Made by a program: the position numbers and the translations under genes | Origin: Trichuris trichiura | Taxonomy: Eukaryota > Nematoda > Enoplea > Trichinellida > Trichuridae | DNA: 64,000 nucleotides | Reading direction: 5' to 3' | NCBI GenBank assembly: GCA_037903355.1 | Contig: JBAJFE010000014.1 | Span: 4,030,001-4,094,000, forward strand | Shown: positions 20,451 to 32,500 of the stretch, piece after piece | How the letters are laid out: every line of letters starts with the position of its first letter | How positions within the stretch are numbered: position 1 is the first letter of the stretch | The notes under the pieces: generated by a model | Seen by the model: the letters and a program-made list of their open reading frames with translations, nothing else | Told to the model about the DNA's origin: nothing | Databases searched by the model: none

Positions 20451-21518
20451 AATGAGTTGGTTCTCTTTTGTTAAATATGTTCGCGCTTTGTACCAACATA
20501 AGTCTGAGGTAAGCTTTAGTGGGCTGACCAAGTTTTTCTAGCTATTGAAAGCTTTTCAATTATGATCATCAGCTATAAATCTCAAGCAATAACATTAAGC
20601 TCCGTGTGTCTAGCGTCTCCGGAGCCTGCTTTGCGATAGTGATATGGCAAAATTTCTAACATTGTTGTTGCGAAACGTTTTAAAAAGGCATTAACTAAAG
20701 GTCAACAGAACGAAAAGGAGGCTTTATGCAAAGCTAGTGTAACGGCCACGAGAACATATGGACACTTTATCACAACCAGCACGAACAAAGAAGGCATTAG
20801 AAAGCCACACAGACTGCTCTCTACAAACAACAACGTGTCCTCCTTTCGTATGGCCTACTGTCCAACGATTTGAAGTGCACGTTCTTCCCTACACTAGAGT
20901 TACGCCAGCGCCTCCACTGCCTGACCTTTTTCGTCTTCCCTCCTCTGTATCAGAGCAAATGTTGCCTGACTTCATCCCCAGCGTAAGACAAGCAGGCGAA
21001 TATGCGAGCGCAAGATAAAACAGCAATGATATGCACATTACTAGTTTTTACCGTGCGAAATGATCACAGCTGAGGGTAGAGCGTCATTGATTCATTGGCG
21101 CAATTATCTATGGCTGTTACTAAAGCATTTTATTCACGATCCCCTTTTCAAGGCTCGAAGCATCATAAGGCAGTTGAAAGAACATACTTCGAATAGAAAC
21201 AACGCCTTGATGGATCTGATTGATAACCGTAAGTATAAGCTTTTGATTTAAAAACCTGCATGTTCGATGGCACACTCTGCCATGCCTTCAGAGAAGTGAC
21301 TAAGTTTCCCTACTACCAGCATCATTATTAATTATTCGTACCATACAAATGCTAACTCTTGAGATCATCGAGTGTTACAACAAGTGCACTCGCTTATCAA
21401 CAATTTCGTCAGTACACTAGCGAGAATGCATGTGTAAATATAAAATGATACTGAATCTTAAACTGATTATTTTTACAGATATCAACGCTTTTACACCTTC
21501 CGTGCGGGGTACAGGATA
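20451..21518. other. Intergenic stretch, one weak exon candidate
   Basis: Nothing firm. An open frame from the ATG at 21060 runs to a good donor (C/gtaagt at 21229) and ends in phase 1, matching the acceptor phase of the possible exon at 25429. The link is speculative. Confidence 0.25.
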
Positions 21519-22325
21519 TTTAACCGCCGCCATTTCACTGCCAGCCATTTGACCAACGGCTATTTCGCAGACCTACTGGGACGGAATTGTTCGTGCTGCC
21601 GGATACATCTGTGGAACCGCCATGTCGCAATTCATACATTTTCAATCACCACCTACAGACTTTTCTGAACCTAATGGTCTATAGCAGTGATTCTCACTGT
21701 GGGGCATGTGCCCCACAGGAGGAACCCTTTTGAAGTCCAGAGGAACCCAAATCGTCAAGGCGTTCCTTGGGGGAACCCCTTTGAGCTGTGGGGGCATATG
21801 CTCCGCCTGGGTAATCGTGTTGAAGTGCATAGGAAGGTGTGGCCCGCAGGTCAGATATTGTGCCTTTCTACCTAAGAGAAAGCCGCATGGCGTTGCGCCC
21901 CGCAATTCCGACTGGCTGGAAGGGAGGACCGGGTGGAGAGGGGGCAGCTGGCTCGTAGGTTAGACAGTAAGTGTTCGACACACTGTCCGGGAAACGCTTT
22001 CCCCACAGAACTTTGTGCAACATTATGACGTCCGGGCTACCTTCCGTCCTCGCACCCAGTCAATCATCGCACTCGAAATGGACTAATCAGAATTGGGGGA
22101 CCTAAACCCTCGAAAACGTTCAAAGGGGGCCTGGCGACCCTGACTTTGAGAAACACTGATCTATAGCATTAAGGGTAACAAACACCAGGTAAAACGATAG
22201 AAAAGTCTCAAAACTCCAGGAGGAAAATAAATAGCCTTGCGGTGGTCAAACGTCTCAGCGGTCAAATGGCTAGCGTCCAATTGGCAGGCGGTCAAATGGC
22301 GGTTGTCAAAAGGCCGCGTTCGTCC
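21519..22325. repeat. Outer inverted repeats (TCAAATGGC) around the hAT MITE
   Basis: Left (21519-21570): CCGCCGCCATTT and CCAGCCATTTGACC. Right (22236-22320): GGTCAAATGGCTAG and GGTCAAATGGCGG. The two sides are inverted to each other, so the MITE seems to have landed inside an older repeat. I cannot name that older family. Confidence 0.45.
21685..22158. mobile_element. hAT-type MITE
   Basis: The 474-bp element starts CAGTGATTCTCACTG and ends TTTGAGAAACACTG, with imperfect hAT-type inverted ends. It is flanked by GTCTATAG (21677-21684) and ATCTATAG (22159-22166), an 8-bp target duplication with one change. There is no transposase. The end sequence resembles the right end of the hAT relic at 5545-5608, which suggests that family supplied the transposase. 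Confidence 0.85.
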
Positions 22326-22922
22326 TCTGCAAGATAATAGAGATATAATAAAACAGATTTTTCTAAGCATTAATATTAATACAGGTATCCTCCGCTTTAC
22401 GAATGTTCAATTTTATGAAGGAGCCGAATTTCTACATAATTCGCTTTACGAATGAGTTATATAGTGTTAAACATTATACCCAAACTTACCTACTCATGTT
22501 CTAGCTCGTTGTCAGAGAGTGGCTGCATTCTAGGTTAGTCGCGTGTTTATCGTGTTGTCCGTTTAGCTATTAATGAAGCGCTTCACTGACAGGACTTAAC
22601 AATTTACGTAGTCGTTTCTTCGTTTGAACGAGGAAAGACGACAGAACAATAGCCTGGCTTTTGTGATTCATGCTGGTTTTCTGACCCTGTACAGCCGCAT
22701 GCGCGTGGTCTCTTGCGGTAATTCGTCAAGTATCCGGCCATGCTGCTGACAGACGAACGAACAGTGCTGGTACCAAGCCGCCATAGTTCTGATCTACATC
22801 CATAGTATCTGCCCTCTTTCTCAAATTATTTCTTCGCTCTTTACTGGAATTATTCTAAGGCAGCAGAGCATTAGAAGATCCGTAGAAGCGTTCCGCTTAA
22901 CGTGAAGTTGAACGCAATTAAA
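22326..22922. other. Intergenic stretch before the Tigger relic
   Basis: Nothing recognised. Confidence 0.35.
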
Positions 22923-24699
22923 CGTCTTAGCTATGGCGAACAAAGCGTGGACGTTATGTGGGCACGTACCTTTTCTGCATCTACTACTGTTTATCTCTAG
23001 AAGGACGAGATTTACTAAACTTACTATTGCTTCGGCTAACTACATAACCTCTTCTGGAAGGCACCCAATAATGAGCAGGATCGAGAGTCTTTTGATCGAG
23101 AGGATTGGCCAATAGGAATATCGTGGAACGTCTCCGAGCTATCTTATGATTGCGGAAAGCAGTGCACTTTTTTGACAAGTTGAAGCAGAAGGCTTTAGAA
23201 GAGAGCGATGGAAGTATTGCGAAACTTAGATTTATTGTCATTCACGAATGATTTGATAGACTCTTGAGCCGAGAAAATCTCCGTAGTTTAAAGCTCACTG
23301 GAAAAAGCGTTTCAGCTGATACTGAAGCGCTGCAAAGTTCTCAGAAGAACTGAAGAACATAATTGTGAAAGGTGGATGCCTATACGAGCGCGTGTTTAAC
23401 TGTAATGAAACTGCAATTTACTTGGAAAAATTGCCAAGTAAGACATTTATTTCGAGGGAGAAGAAGCAAGCTAGGGGACATAAGGCATTCGAGAACAGCT
23501 TCACCTTGATACCATCTATCGTCCCATAACAACGCTGCTCACTGCCAACCCTTTAGCACGACCAGCTGTCTCTAGTGTTGGCTACGAACAACACAGAGAA
23601 CGTGACTTCGAGGGTGGACTACAGTGAGGGGAAGTAGCGTAGCGGAGGGGTGGAGCGGTGACGTGTGTCGCGTTTGTTGTGCTTGATCAAAGTAAAACAT
23701 TGCGTGGAGATCATCACCATCCTTCGCCCGTTATTAATGCGCCATTCTGGAGCTAGAGCTCTTACGCCCACTTATAGAAATACGTTCCTCGTCCTGTTGC
23801 GCTCACTCCCGAAAGGCTGGAATACGCAGACGATCCTGTATGATTACATGACTGGATCTTTGAGAACTACTGCAACAGAAGAACCAATGCCCTTTGATTC
23901 TCGACAGTTGTACAGCCCATCTACCAGGCGTCACGGAGTATGGCTGAAGCATTCCGGTTGTGTTCCTCCTCTGAATATAATGTCGTTGCTGCAACCGTGT
24001 GACCAGCGCGTGTAGCCATAATCAAGACATACTGTTCAAAAAACGTCATGCTTCAGATTGTTAATGCCATAGATAAGGAGATGAACTTAAAAACTTCTTT
24101 TCGCGAAATATGGAAAGTCCACTACATGGATGGCAATCGCCAACCTTGGAGACGCCTTCGATAGGCGACGATGACGATAAGAATTCGTGTTTGAAGAAGT
24201 TTTGCGGCCTGAAGCAGTGGAGGATTTGCAATATTGAACTCATCAACCGTTAATGAAGAAATCGTGCCTCTGACAAACCAAGCAGGATTCACAAAGTTTC
24301 ATTAGGAAAATGTAGAAGGGGTTTTAGCATGCCATAAACAAGTGGCGTCAAAAGAATAGCTCACAAATGCAAGAAGAAAGAATGCAAACGAATGCTCGAT
24401 GTCAGAGTGAACGACCAGGGGGAGAAGCCATTCAAGAAATGAAAATCAAGTGCCCGCGAGAGCTGTTAGCTGCGACTGGCGCTGCAGCAGTGCAGGATGA
24501 AAGACATGACATTACTTTCGAAAGGAAACGTCTACTTAAAGCAGGCTTGGAGGTCGGTTTAACAGCATACAGAGGACATTACACTAGAAGAATTTGCGAA
24601 GCCAGGCAGTTAGACATAAGATCCTTTTGCAAGCCTTCTGCTTCAACGGCAGCGGCTGAGAAAGAATGGCAATCGTCCTTCACAAAGGCAGGCCTGTAG
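22923..24699 (+). pseudogene. Decayed Tigger (pogo/jerky-like) DDE transposase
   Basis: Blocks in three frames line up with Tigger transposases. The DNA-binding part has LFDKLKQKALEE and LKLTGKSVSADTEA (about 23140-23330). The start of the catalytic domain has VFNCNETAIYLEKLPSKTF, where the catalytic Asp of the family NADET motif is Asn followed by Glu, then EKKQARGHKAFENSFTLIP (23396-23520). Next comes NIMSLLQPCDQRV (23965-24013, family form NTTSLIQPMDQGV), then KTYCSKNVMLQIVNAIDKEM and FREIWKVHYMDG (24025-24130). The tail at 24367-24699 includes EARQLDIRSFCKPS, like the family C-terminus. Several stops and frameshifts make it inactive. Terminal repeats were not identified. Confidence 0.82.
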
Positions 24700-25428
24700 A
24701 TCAGACGATGGTGTGTCCCTAGGTCTAGGCATACGATTCTGCGGCTCTGCCCGCCTGCTATTCCTTGCGATTTAAGCATTCCACTGGAGTTACTGGCATA
24801 CCAAGTATAGCAATAGAAATGCACTGCAAAAACGCCTTTTTCACTCGTACCATCATTACTTTTACTACGCGTTATTATTATGCCTGTTTCCGTGCGTTAT
24901 TACCTCTGCATGTAAGGGCTAGCAAGCTGTTTTCCGGAAAACAGATTCGCTTAAAAGGGCTTCCTATGTTCAAGAATGGCAATCGCTTCTCCCATTTACG
25001 AATGTAGGTTTCACGATCAATTGTTTCGGTCACTTCAACCTTCGTAAACTGGGGTTTATGTGCATTTGTTTTCGTCTTGAAAACTTCACCCTGGTAAACT
25101 GCCTTTCTTACGATTTTTAGTAGCATATCATATTGAAACAATAAGCGATTACATTTCAGCCTACTTATCCTACCCGTTTTCCATATTCTGTTGTTCTCTA
25201 CGCATACAGAATAAAATGTTAACAGGCCAGCAGTGCTAGCATACAGTGACTAGAAGATGCAGTTCATGAACAGAGCTTGCACCTGAGTGTAACTTCAATG
25301 CTTCTCTGAACTAAAATGGTGAAATAAATGTTCTTCACCATATTTTCTAGTGCATGAAACTTCGTCGTAGAATAGAAGCTCATTTTCTCTAAAATGCTTT
25401 AAATGTTACCTATAAAAATGTATTTCAG
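24700..25428. other. Intergenic stretch, nothing recognised
   Basis: No family recognised on either strand. Confidence 0.35.
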
Positions 25429-25526
25429 CATCCTCTGAACTAGAGGAATCAAGTTCTGCTTCCTCAAGACCAAAGAAAGCTCAAAACTTCACGGATCAAA
25501 GAAAAAGTGCAGTGCTAAAAGAATAG
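25429..25526 (+). CDS. Possible terminal exon, Ser/Glu then Lys-rich
   Basis: After a good acceptor (tgtatttcag) the frame gives SSELEESSSASSRPKKAQNF, then TDQRKSAVLKE and a stop, with AATAAA about 85 bp further on. The composition is protein-like, but there is no homology I recognise. A possible 5' partner in matching phase is 21060-21228 (ends N-C/gtaagt); together they would code about 88 residues across a 4.2-kb intron containing repeats. This is weak evidence, given for checking only. Confidence 0.22.
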
Positions 25527-26589
25527 TCAGCCTAACATCACTACTTATTGCTGAGACATTTTTAGCCTGGTTTATAATGGAAGTTGTCTTCTCTTATGCC
25601 TATGATTTGCAATAATAAATCTCTCAAGAAAAACAAGCGAAGCGCACAATGTTTTAAGTTATTCGTTCGGTTTGTACCTGACAATAGTTTGTACTGGCTT
25701 TCTTTTACACGTTTTGATTACTTTGAACATTTTATGTATGTTGAACAGTATGTCAACTAACTGTTGGCATGACTATGCTGTTTCCATTTTTCATGACTGG
25801 TTCGGTTAGAAGATAAGAGTTTTATTGTCTGGAATTGTTCGTGTACCGTCTTCACTGGAGACTAAAAAAACATTGAACAATGGCGTGGTGAAAGATATAA
25901 GAGAAGCAGTTTCCTAAGTAGAATGTTACCGAAGGTTAGAGCATCGGAAGCGGTTTCAATGTTGTTAATCTCGTGCCTACATGAAAGCCTCATGTTCAGT
26001 CCCCGTACTGCTTTCTGTTTCCAATGCTTCATGTTTTAACTTTGTCGATTTCTCCGCAACTGTTTTGTAGCTGATCCTATCTTGGCGAGACAACCAATAG
26101 TCACTTATTCACCACTGTCATGCTATGTTTCACTGACTGTAGCTACTTTTTGATCGTTTACCGTCTTGTTATGAAAGGCGCAAAAAGAAAGTCTGGGTCA
26201 TAACAGCGAGTCGTAGAAATCCTGCAAACCGAATCTCAGATGGTCAAAATCACGTACACTTATACCGTCGGATAGTCTATCTAACAACAGCGTCAGAAAT
26301 ATCCTAAAGGTCGGAACGTTCCCATAGGTTGAATTTTCGCAAAGGCAAAATATCGAGCAGGAATAAACCGAAGTCCTAAAGCCCAAGTTTCAAATATGGA
26401 TCGTAAGTTCAGACGACCAAACGCACACATCAGATTGCCCTATTGTAGCTGTTTTGAATTCACACAGTAGAATTCTTGTAGGTGAACAGCCAAGGGACAT
26501 GTAACAAACTTTTTCGTTACAGCGAGACGCTCAGCATATTGGGTAATCATAAGCGACCAGATTTATTGTACCAATTCGCACATGCACTT
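25527..26589. other. Intergenic stretch, nothing recognised
   Basis: No gene, RNA or repeat recognised. Confidence 0.35.
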
Positions 26590-28300
26590 CAGTAGCTTTG
26601 CACACATGCACTTTTTTTGCAGAAGTTTTGCTGAAACATATAAAACGAAGTCGTAAAAAGTCTGGTAACGCATCCAGAGTGTGCGTGGAGGCCAGCACGC
26701 TAGCTGTCAGGGTTGCCACGGAAGTGAACGATTCCAAAGTAAAGGGCGCAGCTTGGCTATGTCTGGACGATGCCTACGATTATAGACATGCTCGAAGTGG
26801 GTGCAATCGTTAAGGAACCCACCCAGGCCTCGTCATGGCGACGAAGAAGATTGGTTTAGTGACAGACTCGACGACGACGACTGTTCATCGTTAGATATCT
26901 GCTGCCTGAGGAAAAAAGCAGCGAGTGAGATGCATATTCACAGGAAAGTTGTCATAGCACTTTCAGTGGTTAAAAACTGCGATCTAAATTTGTTCGTCAC
27001 ACTAGTGAGGTCAGCGGACAATAAAGTCGATGTTTTGACAAGAATGACGCGGCATCGATGCAAATTCCACTGGAAGCCAGTCCCATTGTATGCTGCGACC
27101 GCTAGCCCAGGTATGGAACTATCGACAGCTAGTATTCGCCATGACGCAGGACATTCTGGCACAAAGACGCCACTTCGTGCTCGACTTTGTCAGATGGGTC
27201 TGCCCGACTGCTTCAAAGCGACAGATCTGAGCAGTCATTGCCAACTGTGAGCCGTATCAATCCGTTGACCTTGCGCCTGCAAAATGGAAGCTTGGGAGGC
27301 TGAACGTAGAAGGGGTGTGGCACAATGATGGCAATGGACGTCAACCATTGCAGAGGTCGGCAGTACCTGCCTTATATAGACGATGGATTTTCCCATTTCG
27401 TTGTTTGGTGCCCACTGAGACTCCACATCAGTGTTGATGTGATGGAACCATTAGCGTCAGTGTTCTGTGAACGCAGGGTTCCAGAAATGCTTAGGGATGG
27501 TGACATGGCCTTCTGAAATAAGTCCTTTGACCACCTAGCTGCCGCTGGGGCGTTAGTGTATGGTCTAAATGTGTATTCCATCAAGAAACGGGATAACTGA
27601 GAGGTGCCATCTTTCCGTTAAGATCACAGCGGCAAGAATAGGATGCCAGGTGGCAGAAGCCATGTATGTACACAACATCATTTCGCGCCACGATTGTGCC
27701 GAACAGTCAGCACCGGTAAATAAAATACACCTACTGGGAGAGGACTTGAAGTGTGTGACGCATCAGTGTGAACACGCTTGAAAGAACACAGTTGGCGACG
27801 CCGCGTGGGTGGGGCCGCGGGGGAACAGGTGCGACAATCGCTACCGACCGGCGACTTTCACCAGAAGTTGGGTTGAGCTAGACCATAGTTTCTCAACCTT
27901 TTTTGCCCCAGGGCTCCCCTATGCCTTGTCAGGGCTCACCAGGGCCCCCCTAGGCCTTGTCAGGCCCCCCTTAAGCCTTGTAAGGGCCCACCGTTTATTG
28001 GGACAATATCCTGCCGCATTATCCTCCAGGGCCCCCTGGCTTCCAGGGCTCCCCTAAAATTTCCCAGGGCCCCCCAGGGGGCCCCAGGGCTAACGTTGAG
28101 AAACACTGAGCTAGACAGTGGAAGCTGACGGTCTCTTGCGCCATGTGCAGGACCTTATCTTTCTCAAAACGCTCGCTGGATCACGGACTCCTGCAATGGA
28201 CAGCGAGCATGACGAAATGGCCCTTTGATTCTCCACAGCGCCAGATACGGCGGAACCTGCCCTGTCAAGCCTTAACAGGGCATGCCACCATCAACATGCA
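26590..28300 (+). pseudogene. Decayed relative of the LTR element (RNase H and integrase relics)
   Basis: Shifted frames follow the pol protein of the element at 10866-15200. They include SRVCVEASTLAVRVATEV for the RNase H start (first acid changed to Glu), LVRSADNKVDVLTRM for the RNase H end, IRHDAGHSGTKTPLRARL for the integrase finger, DDGFSHFVVWCPLRLH and VDVMEPLASVFCERR around the DDE core, and PSRNGITERCHLSVKITAAR with the last catalytic Glu. The C-terminal tail follows (VELD, interrupted by a MITE at 27884, then LLRHVQDL). No LTRs, gag or RT are recognisable. Many stops and frameshifts: an old, dead copy, in the opposite orientation to the intact one. Confidence 0.85.
27884..28108. mobile_element. 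C-rich hAT-type MITE nested in the pol relic
   Basis: The 225-bp insert starts CATAGTTTCTCAACC and ends GTTGAGAAACACTG, and is flanked by a perfect 8-bp duplication AGCTAGAC (27876-27883 and 28109-28116). The interior is a run of related GGGCCCCC and CTTGTCAGGG blocks. Removing the insert and one duplicate rejoins the pol relic around its VELD codons, which confirms the boundaries. Confidence 0.9.
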
Positions 28301-29516
28301 GGAAGGACGGCTGAAACCCTCAGCTAGGGTCTGCAGGCCTCACACTTTTTCCTGTTGTGATTGTACATCAGGAAGTGTGGCGAATGAGCAGGCTGAACAG
28401 GATAGCCAGAGACAGCCGTTCGGGGTAAAAGGGTCGGCCCATTGAATAGGAATGACTGGAGGTTCTGACGCATCTGGTCTGAATGAAAGAGTGTGCCAGA
28501 TGAACAGGCAAAACAGGCGCTTCAGAGCGACAGTCGTTCGCCTTTCGCTGTCGTTGTTAGTAGTGCGAGCTCTGTTCGTTTTCGCTTCTTCATGCGAGTT
28601 GCTCGTTTTCTATTGTACATGTGTGCGCATGCTTAGACGATTTCCCACTGCCGTTGTACGTTTTCGCTTGAGTAAAACGTCTGCTACAATTTGATCCAAC
28701 GGTATTGAGCGGACTGAGTTATTCAAGTTACAGAAAACAAGTTAATACTATGCGCCACAGTACAGTTGGCCAACATACAATTTACAGAAGTGGTCCAGCA
28801 TCTCATTGAACATGCCTAATCCAGTCAGCCCGTGAAAATTCAATCAGCTTACGGAGTTGGTGAACTTCGAAGGCTTTAGCGTGCGTTCGATGGAGTTAGT
28901 GCTGCGTAATAATGGTAAAAATTTTATCCGCAGCAATAGACCTAAGCCATCCGTAATGGTCCTTGGTGGAAGTAGGAAGTATCGACCCAGAGGGAGGGAC
29001 AGTTGAAGCGTAGTTAAAGTGATACTTCATTCTTTGATGATAGAAAATGGCTATAAAATAAATCGGGTGCCTTGCCCTTGACTGACCGAACCCCACAAGC
29101 TGCACGGTTCAATCTATCGGTAGTCATTCTTCTACTGACGTACTCCATTTTTTGGATCGAATATGAGTGCTTCCAAGTGTAAACGTGTTTCCAGGACTAT
29201 TTGGTTTTCTCTTGGTGGCTCCAAAGAACAGTTTTTTCGTATGTATTAGTCACAGTCAGCGCCAATGAGGATGAATTTTGCATTGCCGTAAGCTAACTTA
29301 TATCAGGTTTACCTGCTTTTATTTTAAACAAACTAATGCATTTGGAATGTAAACCAACCTAGACTAATCATTGTTTGATTATAGGTAAGTTCTTTATACT
29401 TCCAGTTCTTAGTACCGTTATAATGTGTTTGCAGGAAACGAAGTACTTGCCATCGCTAGTTGTTGGAACATTTCTATAAGTTCTGTCTGGCGCGATTAAG
29501 AGTCAGCTGCCTCGTC
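28301..29516. other. Region upstream of TOP3B
   Basis: No gene or repeat recognised. The TOP3B promoter and 5' leader should lie in the last few hundred bases, but I see no motif that I can name with confidence. Confidence 0.35.
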
Positions 29517-32500
29517 ATGCCGACCGTGCTCATGGTTGCCGAGAAGCCTCTGCTGGCAAAGACAATTGCTCAGATTTTGTCTAATGGGCGCATGCAAACT
29601 CGCAAAGGATTCAATCAGGCCTGTTCGATACATGAATTTGACGGCTTTCTTTGCGGACGACCAGTGCATTTTAAAATGACGTCTACATGTGGCCACGTTA
29701 TGACTCTAAATTTTCCAAAACAATATAACAACTGGGATCGAATTGATCCAGCAGACTTGTTCAACGCCCCAGTTGTGAAAGAGGAGGCGAATCCGAAGTT
29801 GCGCATGGTGAAATTCTTAGCCTCCGAGGCAAGAGCTGTCAGCTATTTAGTACTTTGGTTGGATTGTGACAAAGAAGGAGAAAATATTTGCTTCGAAGTT
29901 ATAGCAGCCGTTAGGCTGGAGATGCCACATCTTGTCGACGCTAACATTTATCGTGCCCACTTTTCTTCTTTGGCCCCGTCGGACATAAAAGCTGTGAGTA
30001 TTTTCAGTTTGTTCTTAACGTATCTGACGTTGTGACGGTTTGAATACAGGCATATCGCTGTTAGGGACTTGTTGGCGCTTTGGGGAATGGAGTGTCAACT
30101 GATGCAACCTTTCATGAGCCTCTGTGGTATTTATTACCATAGAAAAGTTGAACATGTTATTACTACTGAGGGCAGGATGCTTATTAGTATTAATCCATAA
30201 TCATAGTTGGTTTTCTGGTTCACGGGTTTGGCCTGTTTGATGTATCTGTAAGTAAACTTCAAAGTGCCCTACCAACGAATGGACGAGTTTACTTACAGAT
30301 ACATTAAACAGGCCAAACTCGTGAACCAGAAGACCAACTATGAAACAACCTAAGCCTGTTAAAGTACACCCCGTCTTTCGAAAAATCCATAATCATTGTG
30401 GAATATTTTGAAAATTATGCATGGTGTACTTGAGGGTGTGAGATGCAGGTTTTATTCGGCCTTTGATTCCGTAAGGGATTAGACGTTAAGAACTGAGTGC
30501 ATGTTTGCATTTCTCTTGTTGTGCCTGTTTCGCGGTTGTGATCGTGGCACGTACCTTGCAACATCCTGGATCTGTAATAATAGTTTCGCAAGACTGGCCC
30601 ATGTTTTCCTCCATCGCAGTGGTGTCTTTGCTCAACAATTCCGTCCTAAATGTTGCTTACTGTTGTTAGTTGGCTAGAACAGACCTGTCGTTCTATATGC
30701 GTTGCTATAATTATCCAGATTTCCAATTCTTTCGCACTCGTTCGCGCGAGAGATCCGTTCATGAGTACGTGCAAATGAACGGTTTTTGGTGTTTTCGTAA
30801 TACACAGATGAAATAGCGATACACCGTTAGTACAATACTAACGGTAAACTTTATTGAAGTGAAGCTTGTACAGCTGCTCGTTAGATATTCAAAGGTTTGA
30901 TGTTCAGTTTGCTCTGTTTCAATACTTTGAAAACTTAACTTCTTCGTACGGGACCGTAAAGTTTCATCGTGTTTCAAACGGTGCCTTCGGAACCGGATAA
31001 ATTCCATACGATCAGTTTGAAAAACGATGTTTTCGATACTGAACAATTCAACCATCTACTGGTTGTCGCCTATCTATACGATATAACAGAACAACTGGAC
31101 GTGTTATCCAGCCTTTTTGGAAAGGCGTTAAACGCCACAGGTTAGTTGCCAGGATAGCAGTTTTCTATTGCGAAATTTCCTTATGTCTGAAGTTGGACAG
31201 TATTGTGCAGCTTTATAATGCATGGGCTTTCCAACTTCTGATAAGTTATACTTTTTGATAGCTTCGACGGTAAATACATTCCCTCCGAAATATCTGTTTT
31301 GTTCCTTTCCTTGGCTAGCAACATACCGTATGATAGCCTTCGCTGCTGCAACGAGGTGCATCTCATTCAGTCACACACGATTACTGCGGTGAATAATAAA
31401 TAGCCAACGATGGAATGTGCTGCCCATGTTTCGTGGATGTTGTTTGGCGCGTCCTCATTCCGTCGTGTTTGAGAACGTTGGTTGTTTGGTAATAAATGAG
31501 TCGGTAAAATTTTATTCTGCCTATGAAGGTTGCTTTCGCGTGCTCAACTTTTGGCAGGAAAGGCAGTCTTGTTCGAAGGATTTTAGTAGATACTGCAATT
31601 GATAAAATTTTGACAAGATCTTAAGGATTGAAAATCAGTTATAACTAGACGAAGTGGATATTCATAGGCTCACAAAACTGAAGCTGAAGGGTTTCCAAAT
31701 GAGGGTCAGATCAAATTGGAGGAAAAATGTGGAAAAGTTGGGGCACAAGAAAAATTATGCTTGAGGAAACAAGAGAATTGACAGCAAAAGTTCAGTGTAG
31801 AAGTCATTGGCACACAGACGTCAGAGGAAGCGAATATCAATTGGAGGAGAATTACAAAAGTTGGCAGATAGATTCAAGATGACTTCGCTTGCTGTCGAGT
31901 TAAATACTACGCCTTGGTTTTTCATGCAATGCAGCATTAGATGACAAACCCTTCGTTTAGACTTCGGCGATATTTTCAAAAGCCACAAGGAGCACAGCCT
32001 TTCACTGTGCAACAACCCTTTATCACGCAGGAACTGTACCGTTGATTCTTCATCTTTCACTGTCTGGTGCAGCCAGCTGGTGTTCTTTGGAGTAGACATT
32101 ACGCAGAATGAGCTGTACGCCGTTTACCAAGGCGCAACGCGAATCGGCGCGTAACGCAATTCTTCTGCAGGTGGGTGTTCAATCAATCGCAGTAAGACGT
32201 CTCTCCCATTGTTCCGTTAATCGCACTTCACTACGCAATGGCGTCGCGCTTAACTGTTTGATGTTGCCGCACTTACTTCCAGTGGATGGGACTGGTGAAA
32301 GATCCCATGAATTCCTTTAAATGAATACGCAGGAATAATTTATGCGATCGAATATGCACACACGTTCCGTAATGTATGTTGGCAAAACTGGATGTGAGTT
32401 AGCCCACGGGTTCGAAAAACACTTGAAATCTTGAACTGGTTACAGCGATACCAAAAAACAGTTACAAGACGGAACCAACAATAAATATTGCAATCACCCA

